From Davidsoniella eucalypti (lineage: Eukaryota > Ascomycota > Sordariomycetes > Microascales > Ceratocystidaceae), in the NCBI GenBank assembly GCA_004009845.1, contig RMBW01000283.1, forward strand, positions 1 to 15,455: 15,455 bases of DNA, in the 5' to 3' direction. The first letter of the stretch is position 1. Each line of letters starts with the position of its first letter. This document shows, piece by piece, positions 7,598-14,822 of the stretch. The notes below the pieces were generated by a model that saw nothing but the letters and a program-made list of their open reading frames with translations, did no database searches and had not been told where the DNA came from. Both the position numbers and the translations under genes were made by a program.

Positions 7598-9575
7598 GGC
7601 TCATTGCTGACTGAAGGGGCGGTGCTAGAGGATTGCGGTTGCGAGGTACTTAGACATTCATTGATCATTGAGCGAACATCCTCTAGGGAGATGGATGGCT
7701 TAGTGGCCGCGGCGTTGGCGCGGATGGCACCCCTGGCGTTGCGTGAGTTACGGCATTCTGCGGTGCTGTGGCCTGGTCTCTTGCATTTGGAGCAGAAGTT
7801 AGGGGAGCTTGGGCAGAACCTCGGGGAATGTCCCTTTAGGTTGCAGGAGGAGCAGGGGGAGCGTCTGAGCACTTGAACGAGGAGTGCGTGGTCTGTTGAC
7901 AAAAGAGGCAGGGCTTGAAAGTGGTTGCGCTGCTGTTCACGGGGGGCGCCTGAGAGGGCTGCATAGGGGTAGGCTGGCGCCAGTTGGAGGAGGTTGCGCG
8001 GCGAGCCTTGTTGGTTTCCTTGACTCTGGCGACAGGACGCATTGTTGCTATCATAGTGTCGAAGGGTCTGATGTGGAAGAGCGTGGCAAGGTGATCCTGC
8101 ATGTCTGGGTGCAGGCCTTCTTGGAGGATGGACAGTAGTGTGTTATGGTCTGTAATTTGGGCTTTGTCGCGGAGGGCGCATAGGCGGTTGGTGAATGTTT
8201 CGAAAGGCTCGCTAGGTCCCTGCTTTATTTTCATCAGTAGGCGGTTGGCCGTTCTGGCGCGGTCTGGGTCGTCATAGCGTGAGTCTAGGTACGCGATAAA
8301 TAGCTGGAAGCCGGTAGGGGACGCTAAGTGCTGAAGGTACTTGGGGCGGACTTGGTCCCTGATCTCGGGAGAGAGTGAGTTCATGGTGTAAGCTAGTTGG
8401 TCCCTAGGCGAGTGAAACCTCTGGAAGTCGACGAGGAATTTCTCGTTGAGCTCGTGCTTCCATGTGGTGTAGTCGAACGATCCGTCGAATTTGCGCACAG
8501 CGTCTAGGACGTCCTTACGGCGAGAGATGGAGTCTTCGCGGTTGGGGAGAATGGTAATGCCGCCAGCTAGGGGCGTTGATGTGGGCGTCGTAGAGGGTGC
8601 GTGTGTTTGAGCGGAGGTAGGAGCGTTACGGGTAGGGGCGGCTAGTTTGAGGCCATGACGTTCTAGGGTTTCAGCGAGAGCCGCTAGTTCTTCTTCCTCG
8701 TCGTATTCATCCTTGACAACCGGTGGCTGGACAGGTTTCTTTGGTGTGAGGAAGGAGGTGATGTCTGTGGCAATGTCGTTGAGGAGCTCATAGAGCTTGT
8801 CCAGTTGGCCGAGTTCAGGGGCGTTCTCCTTGAGTAGGTTTTGGAGGGCGATCAACTGAATTTCCGCGATGTTTAGGTTCTCGTGGAATTGGAAGGCCCA
8901 GCGGCCTTTCTTGAGGGTGATCCAGTCCACCGGGTCCCTGGAGGCTGCTTGGAGTTTGCCTTGGTAGACCTGTGTGAGATAGTCGAGTGTACGTGTTGCC
9001 TCGGTGGAGTAGACCTTGGCGCGTGGGCGTCCGCAGATCGAGGTGCGCAGGGGAGCGGGCCTAGGCTGGGGGCCTATCTCTGGCTGGTGGAGGAAGGAGT
9101 CCATGTTGTCATCGATGGTGTCCGAGCCAAACCCTAGTATGTGGGGGTTGGTCAGGGCGCGGACTGTGAGGATCTGTGCGCTTCGGGTGGACCGGATCCT
9201 AGTGGGCATGGGTGCAATGTGGCCAATGATGCCAGATGCGAAGGTCATGCAGTGAAGGTGGCTGTGGAAGTGCGAAGCGTGGGACAAGATAAGAGGACCA
9301 GCAGGGAAGGGGCCAAGTAGTTTGGCTAGGCGGGGACGCTCGGAGCGTTTGAAGAGGGAGAGGTAGCACCAGCCGGAGCGAGTCCACAGGCGTTTCTGCG
9401 AGTGAAAGGGGGTGGGGACGTGCTTGGCTTTGAAGGCCTGGATGAGGCGTAGCGTAGAGTCCGCTAGGAAGATAAAGATGATAGGGCCTAAAAAGAGGAA
9501 GGCTAGTGAATCGGTGAGGCCGTAAAAGAGGCCGAGGGCAATCTCCCAGACATGGAGAAGGATAGTGTGCATCAT
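7588..9575 (-). pseudogene. gag: Gag polyprotein of element B (one frame break)
   Basis: Capsid and nucleocapsid precursor. It starts at the first of two tandem ATGs (9575, 9572). Residues 1-40 are hydrophobic with one or two possible membrane segments. Residues 62-125 match the extra domain of element A Gag (GWCYL at 68-72, LFKR-x-ER, HFH at 102-104). A capsid-like domain follows ('DYTTWKHELNEKF' onward, roughly 370-500). There are three CCHC knuckles: 'CLFCQQTTHSSFKC' in the first frame, then 'CSSCNLKGHSPRFC' and 'CSKCKRPGHSTAEC' in the second. The break lies between knuckles 1 and 2, in or near a run of five C (7869-7880 region), and looks like loss of one base; the first frame stops at 7836. 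I see no hairpin or conserved counterpart in A that would make it programmed. The second frame ends in GGATTTTTAG, as in A. Confidence 0.87.
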
Positions 9576-9728
9576 GGTGCAGAAATTGGATAAGTGCGGA
9601 AGAAACGTCGCGTAAATTTATGGATAAAGTGTCAAGTGAGGTGAGGACGCTGCACTGAAAATATGATAAAAGGTTGAGTGAGGTATGGACGCTGCACTGG
9701 ATAGTAAAGTAATAAGTAAAAGCTGTAG
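9576..9728 (-). repeat. Leader of element B with a two-copy 23-bp direct repeat
   Basis: Between the primer-binding site and the gag start lie two copies of a 23-bp sequence at 9635-9657 and 9677-9699 (21 of 23 identical, period 42 bp, containing ggacgctgcactg on plus). It has no obvious sequence relation to the six-copy array in element A, but it sits in the same leader position. I see no ORF of note in this leader. Confidence 0.7.
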
Positions 9729-9739
9729 ATCGGTATCAA
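9729..9739 (-). other. Self-complementary primer-binding site of element B
   Basis: TTGATACCGAT on the minus strand, starting 2 nt after the LTR end, in the same geometry as element A. It pairs with the inferred mRNA 5' end at 9794-9804. A shorter competing hairpin with the LTR terminus (GTGTCA against TGATAC with one G-U pair) is also possible. Confidence 0.75.
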
Positions 9740-9793
9740 AATGACACGAACTAGGTGAGGCAGTGGCAAGCAATCTAGTAGAAAGGACTTCGA

Positions 9794-9804
9794 TTGATAC
9801 CGAT
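9794..9804 (-). other. Inferred mRNA 5' end and self-primer of element B (11 nt)
   Basis: ATCGGTATCAA on the minus strand, an exact reverse complement of 9729-9739, with complementarity ending at 11 nt on both sides. It differs from the element A version at one base (A for C at position 7), and the partner site carries the compensating change. The surrounding sequence (CTTTCTCCTTCATCGG) is shared with element A, supporting a common initiator. Confidence 0.75.
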
Positions 9805-9851
9805 GAAGGAGAAAGGCTAATATCTGTTGGAATACGGCGGGAATAGGTCCC

Positions 9852-9859
9852 TATTTATA
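9852..9859 (-). promoter_or_regulatory. TATA box in LTR B
   Basis: TATAAATA on the minus strand, within the block TATAAATAGGGACC that is also largely conserved in LTR A. It lies 48 bp upstream of the inferred mRNA start at 9804. Confidence 0.65.
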
Positions 9860-9919
9860 GCCGTTTATCTGACTAGGTAAATACCTAGACAAATACCAAC
9901 TGGGCCTTAGCCCGTGACA

Positions 9920-10972
9920 ACCATACTGAACCCACTGCTCCCGCCATGCCTCCTGTCCCAACCACTGCCGTCACTACCCGAAGACGTTCGAGATCCCGTA
10001 GCCGCGTCCGCCCATCTCAGCCTCACCTTATCGAATTTGGAGGCACTCACGCAGAGTATGAAAACTGGCGAACCCTAGCAATCTTCAAGATGCGAATCGA
10101 TGGCCGAGCTATAGGCGACGAGCTAGCACGCACTGCCTACCTGTTTAGCCGACTAGGCTCCGACACGCGTGCCAAACTCAACGAATTCTTTGTCTCCATT
10201 AGCGAACAGCCAGGCTCATACGACAAGCTGCTAGACAAACTCGACCTCATGTTCCGCAGCCGTGCCCGTAAGTCGCAAGCCCGCACTGCTTTCTTTGGTG
10301 CCCGCCAGGAGCCCCACGAATCATTCCTCGACTTCTTCAACCGTTTCGAAGGGTTAGCTCTGGCCGCAGGTATGCAAGACGACGACATGCTCATCGACCT
10401 TCTACGTCGCGCCACACGAGAAGAGCTAGTGGTTAAAACCACCATCCTCTGGAGCCTGCCTACTTACAGGGAAGTCACTGAGAGCCTGCTCGACCATTTC
10501 AGCCGCCATCATGATTACTACGGTCCGTACACGAAGAAGACGACACGTCCAACCCTACCGGGACAACGACAACTGGAGAACACGTGCCGAGCCCCCCTCA
10601 CGAAGCAATGCTCCTCGTCAAACGCAGCAACCCCGTAATGACAAGCCACGTCTCAACCCTACTGAACGCAGTCGCATGCTACGAGAAAGAATTTGTTTCA
10701 CCTGCTCGCAGCCCGGACATATCGCCGACCAATGTCCCTCGCGTCGAACTCTACAAGGACCTAAGACCAACAAGGTGCTAATCAACGCTATCAACGGCGC
10801 CGTTAAGTCGGCCATACGCGATGAGGTCCGACCAGCAGTACGCGAAGAACTCGCGAAGACGGATCATCTGATTATGGATCGCTTGTTACCCTCGTCTGAA
10901 AGCACCGCCGTGGTGGCCTCTACCAACACGCACCGCCCGGCCACTGATGAGGATGATCTGATGGATTTTTAG
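9920..10972 (+). pseudogene. gag: Gag of A-prime, C-terminal part (frameshifted)
   Basis: Corresponds to residues 293-643 of element A Gag: the Arg/Ser-rich linker, the capsid-like domain and one CCHC knuckle ('CFTCSQPGHIADQC'). The N-terminal 293 residues are absent because B is inserted here, so the Met at 9946 is an internal codon and not a true start. A small indel between about 10550 and 10575 changes frame just after the capsid; the first frame stops at 10638 and the knuckle and C-terminus continue in the second frame to the stop at 10972. Divergence from A is patchy: about 13% at 10100-10159, then none over the 60 bp starting at 10220. It ends in GGATTTTTAG like the other two gags. Confidence 0.88.
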
Positions 10973-10998
10973 GTGACCAGGACAAGTCGCGCCCTGGT
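10963..10998 (+). promoter_or_regulatory. Candidate gag-pol -1 frameshift cassette of A-prime
   Basis: GGATTTT (10963-10969) overlaps the gag stop (10970-10972). After three nt, ACCAGG (10976-10981) pairs with CCTGGT (10993-10998). The pol frame is -1 and opens after a TGA at 10954-10956. The sequence is the same as in element A, so this copy does not add independent covariation. Confidence 0.7.
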
Positions 10999-11010
10999 AA
11001 GGAGGATACG

Positions 11011-11466
11011 ATGGAAGGCGAACAGATAGTTAGATTAGAGATGGGAGCTAAGGGAACGTATCTAGATTTATCTATGAATACTTTTTCTACGAAGGCTCTC
11101 GTCGACAGTGGCTGTCTCTGCCTCGCCGTCGTGCCCCCGCGCCTACTCGCCTACGCTACGAAGACTTTACCCATCGAACCTCGTAAGGTATCCCTAGCTG
11201 CATCGCAAACCAGTCCCCCCGTCATCACACGAATCGCTCAGTTTACACTACACTTGCCCGACCACCACGAGGACATATGGGCCTACGTCGTCCCCGGCCA
11301 GACCGAAGACCTGATACTCGGTCAACGCTGGCTCATTAACCACGACGTGCACTTGCACCCTCGCTCTGGACAAATTGAAGTCCCTACGGCCGAAGAACTG
11401 ACACGGACGAATTCCACAAGCTCTGCGATAACGACGATGACCTCGCCATCTACCGGATTACACTAG
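11011..11466 (+). pseudogene. pol: Pol of A-prime, aspartic protease part (frameshifted)
   Basis: Matches the protease of element A, with D32-S33-G34 in 'ALVDSGC' and the 'DLILGQRWL' segment. A one-base loss near 11403-11406 (acacggacg here, acacctgacg in A) throws the frame and leads to a stop at 11466. Further losses near 11490-11515 mean that the linker to RT must be read in yet another frame, which then stays open from about 11520 into the RT. The ATG at 11011 is 38 nt past the gag stop, as in A. Confidence 0.85.
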
Positions 11467-11589
11467 AAGACGTCAATAGAGCGTTAGCCCTAAAGGAACA
11501 GAGAGACTTCACTGCCTGAATGGTTAAGACCCGTAGCCTCTGCCTTCGAGGCAAAAGCGTCCAAGGACCTCCCGCCGCACCGGCCTGGA

Positions 11590-13266
11590 GTGGACTTGAA
11601 GATCGAGCTGCTGGAGGGAAAGACGTTACCTATACAATCGCTGTACCCGTTGTCTCGCGCAGAGTTGTTGGTGATGCAGAAGACGCTGACGGAACTACTG
11701 GCTACTAAATGGATAAAGGACACAAAGTCTGAAGTGGGCTCTCCAGTGCTATTTGTAAAGAAACCTGGAGGTGGAATTCGTTTCTGCGTGGACTACCGCG
11801 CAGTCAACGCTATTTCCAAAAAGGACTCATACCCCTTACCCCTTATCCACGACACCCTTCGGCAAATTTCGGAAGCCAAGTGGGTGTCCAAGGTAGACGT
11901 CATTGCGGCGTTCCATCGCATTCGTATAGCCCCTGGCTACGAGGAGTTAACCGCATTTCGGACTCCCCTAGGGGCCTTTGAATGGAACGTGATCCCTTTC
12001 GGTTTGACTAATGCCCCTGCCGCTTTCCAGCGTTACATCAATTCGGTCCTTCGGAAATGGCTAGGCATCAGCTGCAGCGCCTACATTGACGATGTGGACA
12101 TTTACTCCAGTGGTACTGAGGAAGAGCACAGGAAGTTAGTGCTCGAAATTGTCCACGCACTCGATCTCGCCGGCCTGCAACTCGACTTGCGCAAGTGCCA
12201 CTTTCTGGCTAAGGAGATTAAGTTCCTCGGGTTCATAGTCGGCCCAGGTATTGGTATCAAGGCTGACCCCGAGAAAACCCTAGCGATTCGTGAATGGAAA
12301 CCACCTACGACATTGAAAGGTTTACGCGGGTTTATTGGCTTCGTGAATTTCTACAGAGATTTTGTGCCTCGACTGTCAGAATTAATGGCGCCTCTGGTAG
12401 GGTTAACTAAGAAGGACACACCTTTCGTATGGTCTGATGCCTGCGCTCACTCTTTTGCCGAAGTTAAGAAAGCCTTCCTTACTCCCCCTGTTCTGACTCC
12501 TTTTGACCCCCTGAAAGAAACTGTACTAACCGCCGACTCGTCTGGTTACGCCTTAGGAGCAGAATTATCCCAGCGAGGCGATGATGGCCTTATGCACCCC
12601 ATCGCCTTCCTCTCGCGCAAGCTTACTCCCCCGGAAGCCAACTACCCGATTCACGACAAGGAGATGTTGGCCATCTACTGGTCCATTCGAGAATGGCGCC
12701 ATTTCCTCCTAGGGGTTGACTTTGTGGTGTGGACTGACCACCGCAATCTGGAGTACTTTCGCACCAAGAGAACGCTTGCCGAGAGACAGCGTCGCTGGGG
12801 ATATGAGCTCTCTGACTTTAGCTTCTGCCTGCGCCACCGCCCAGGCACCGAGCAAATCGTACCAGACGCCCTTTCAAGAAGGGACCAGGACATGCCAGCC
12901 GACGAAAAAGACGATAGGCTGGCCAGTCGTGTGCACCAACTCCTCGAGAAGAGTGAGTCGAGCAATGACCTGGTAGTAATCGGCGCAGTTTGGGCTCAGG
13001 AGCCAGACAAGGATGCGCCGACTGACGATAACGCAACTAGAGAAGTAGTACCATCCCCTTTCGCTGACCCCGAGATGACTGACCTATGGAACCAAGCCCT
13101 TGCCAATAATAACCGCTGGTGGCTGGCTCGCAAATTAGTACGAGATGAAGCTCGCTCGTTCCCCGCCGACTGGGGTCTGCAATGGCAGATGAGCGAGTGT
13201 AAGGTTGACCAAGACGGACTGCTGCGCTGGCGTGATAGACTTTGGGTCCCATACTACGAACCCCTG
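11590..13266 (+). pseudogene. pol: Pol of A-prime, RT and RNase H (integrase missing)
   Basis: A long uninterrupted stretch of RT and RNase H. Counted from 11590, 'FVKKPGGGIRFCVDYR' is at 55-70, catalytic D103 in 'KVDVIAAF', 'AYIDD' at 164-168, 'ADSSGYALGAEL' with D316, 'TDHRNLEYF' with D383, and 'VPDALSRR' with D427. The GTG at 11590 is an internal Val codon; the upstream residues of Pol are in other frames. The open frame runs on to 13296, but similarity to element A stops at about residue 559 ('YYEPL'), and the last nine or so codons are foreign sequence. This is the best preserved RT in the window and shows that the frame breaks in A's RT are copy-specific. Confidence 0.9.
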
Positions 13267-13491
13267 CGAAGATCTCACCAGGCAAGCCGACGATAGTTCC
13301 GTCGAGTTTGAGAGTTCCAAGACTGAGCTTCTGCATTTAACAAGGAGTAAAGCAGTAAGCAATGAACACATAGACCAACTCCTACACACTTTTCGACGAA
13401 GTGGCACCTTTCAACCATTTTCGCTCGAATTCATCTCAAAACACTTTTAAAATACTCACCTCATCTCGACGAATCCATCAATACCATTTGC

Positions 13492-14822
13492 ATGATGGCG
13501 CAAGCCATGCGCGATGCGTTAAGGGCGATTGAAGCATCGCAAGACTGCGATAGCCCCCCTGTCACCCCCAACTTCTCAACTGACTCGATCAGCCTCGTGC
13601 CAACACATATGTACGATAGCGAAATGACCGACGAAAACAACAACACCATCACGAAAAACAACAAAAATAAGCGCCGCATCGAAGAGATCGAGCTCCCAAG
13701 CTCTCCTCCGGTTGCTGCGAAAAAGCTGCACGAGGCGAAAGGCCTCGAACTGTCGCGTTGGGTCGGCCCTGATCCAAAACAATCCAAGATCGCTGCAAGT
13801 ATCGCGATCGTCAAGCGTGAGATGGCATCATTAGTAACGCAAGACAGGATGTTTGAGTCGCTGCAGATTCTGATTGCAGAAGGTTTTGGGGAACTTGACT
13901 TACCAGACACTCCATCACCACCTCCAAAAGTCATCATCGCAGATGCATCAAAGGCCACGGTGGCCTCAGCAAAGGCATTGTACTCCGCCATAACGAAAAC
14001 GCCAGTCACACCGCCACTCCAACCAGCGGTGCCAAAGAAATGTGACATTATTAACAACAACAACAAGAAGAAGAAGGCGGCGAAGAAGGCTACTTTATCT
14101 GCGCCTTCCAAGACGGCTTCAACACCGATCACCAACACCACTGACGCGCCTCGCGACGCGTCACTCGACAAAACAACACCAACAAACAAAGACGCGACAA
14201 ACAAAGACGCGACAAAATCAAATCAGCCATCCACGCCTGGCGAACAGAAAAACACGACCAATGCCCCAACCTCAGTCGACTCTGATAAAGGTTGGCAACA
14301 AGTTAAACTGCGCAAACCAGCCCGCCCCTCTGTTCAGTCTACACAGAGCACCAACAAGCTTCTGCTTATCGGTGGTGGCAAGATTCCCTCTCCCAAGCAC
14401 ATCCGTGACTTGGTTAACTGTGATGGAGCGATGAAGGCCATTGAGGTGAGGTTGACCTCGAAAAATAACATTAGCATCACATGCAGCAGCGCCTCCGCGA
14501 AGGCCAGCCTCCTCAAGACGAAGGACAGCTGGCTGGCACGCCTCCGCCTTTGGGCTGGAAGGACTGCATCGAGCCTGAGAACTGGCAACGTCTCGTGATG
14601 CACGGTATGCGTCTTGACGAGATCGACAACTTTGCTGAAGAGTTTTACGACAGCAATGGCATTGAGGCCCTCCCGAGAGTGCGCCTCCTACGCAAGCCTC
14701 GCCCAGGACAGACGGTGGGATCCGTCGTGTTTACTGTCCTAAACCAGGCAAGTGCGTCTGTTTGTCTCAACAAGCAGATGTTCTTTGCCGCGCAAAAAGT
14801 CAAGATTGTTAATTTTTTATGA
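13492..14822 (+). pseudogene. LINE ORF1 (Gag-like RNA-binding protein), one frame break
   Basis: The first frame (13492-14598) starts MMAQAMRDAL and has an N-terminal helical region to about residue 170. A long low-complexity Lys/Asn/Thr linker follows (about 180-265). Then comes the conserved 'LLIGGGKIPSPKHIRDLVN' block (GGGK at 294-297) and an RRM-like fold ('VRLTSKNNISIT'). Near 14535-14550 the frame breaks; the second frame carries on with 'ENWQRLVMHGM', 'FAEEFYDSNGI' and 'QKVKIVNFL' and stops at 14820-14822. In Tad1-type ORF1 proteins CCHC knuckles usually follow this point; none is present, and the ORF2 start overlaps the stop. The role in retrotransposition would be RNA binding and RNP assembly. 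The assignment rests on motif style only. Confidence 0.75.
14047..14216 (+). repeat. Low-complexity stretch within LINE ORF1
   Basis: A run of AAC then AAG triplets (about 14053-14077, encoding Asn and Lys) and a perfect 15-bp tandem duplication, acaaacaaagacgcg, at about 14184-14213 (encoding TNKDA-type repeats). Both keep the reading frame, so they look like codon-level expansions tolerated in a disordered linker. Confidence 0.7.

Larger units (their letters stand above)
5518..9919 (-). mobile_element. Ty3/gypsy LTR retrotransposon 'B', split by insertion of A
   Basis: On the minus strand: 5' LTR, primer-binding site, leader, gag with three zinc knuckles, protease, RT and RNase H. Coding sequence stops at 5518 exactly where A's LTR begins, at the point that in A-prime lies between RNase H and integrase. 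The integrase and 3' LTR of B should therefore lie beyond A, left of the window. The right boundary at 9919 abuts the middle of a gag gene on the other strand (A-prime), so B itself inserted into A-prime. The expected target duplication would be 9920-9924 (accat). B is clearly diverged from A in protein sequence but shares the same plan, including self-priming, frameshift cassette and the Gag N-terminal domain. Confidence 0.92.
9742..9919 (-). repeat. 5' LTR of element B (178 bp)
   Basis: The minus strand begins TGTCACGGG and ends CGTGTCA, giving TG...CA termini with a slightly imperfect 7-bp terminal inverted repeat. The outer edge is fixed by the start of A-prime gag coding sequence at 9920, and the inner edge by the primer-binding site 2 nt further on. 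The length and internal layout match LTR A (179 bp). Confidence 0.87.
9920..13266 (+). mobile_element. Ty3/gypsy element 'A-prime', truncated at both ends, inverted relative to A
   Basis: Starts mid-gag exactly at the outer end of LTR B and continues through gag, protease, RT and RNase H. Homology to A runs from 9920 (matching 4205) to about 13266 (matching about 858), an inverted pair of about 3.35-kb arms separated by about 5.7 kb. The left truncation is explained by insertion of B. On the right, similarity to A stops just after 'YYEP' in the linker before the integrase, where LINE sequence takes over. The LTRs and primer-binding site are not in the window. Frame breaks differ from those in A, so the two copies decayed independently. 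Confidence 0.9.

Noticed and set aside
7836..7902. The frame change inside gag B as a programmed frameshift
   Set aside because: It lies between two zinc knuckles of one protein, the first frame would lose the rest of the nucleocapsid, there is no slippery heptamer in frame, and it coincides with a C run. A one-base loss is simpler.
858..13266. The A/A-prime pair as one palindromic duplication
   Set aside because: Both junctions with B coincide with LTR termini, frame breaks are private to each copy, and divergence is mosaic. Independent insertion explains this better.
13205..13450. An 81-codon plus-strand frame across the A-prime/LINE junction
   Set aside because: Its first part is an out-of-frame reading of A-prime RT-linker sequence and the rest is the presumed LINE 5' UTR; there is no recognisable domain.
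13461..14204. A 247-codon open frame on the minus strand with hydrophobic runs
   Set aside because: It is the antisense of the Lys/Asn/Thr-rich LINE ORF1; the hydrophobic runs are the complement of AAC/AAG-type codons.
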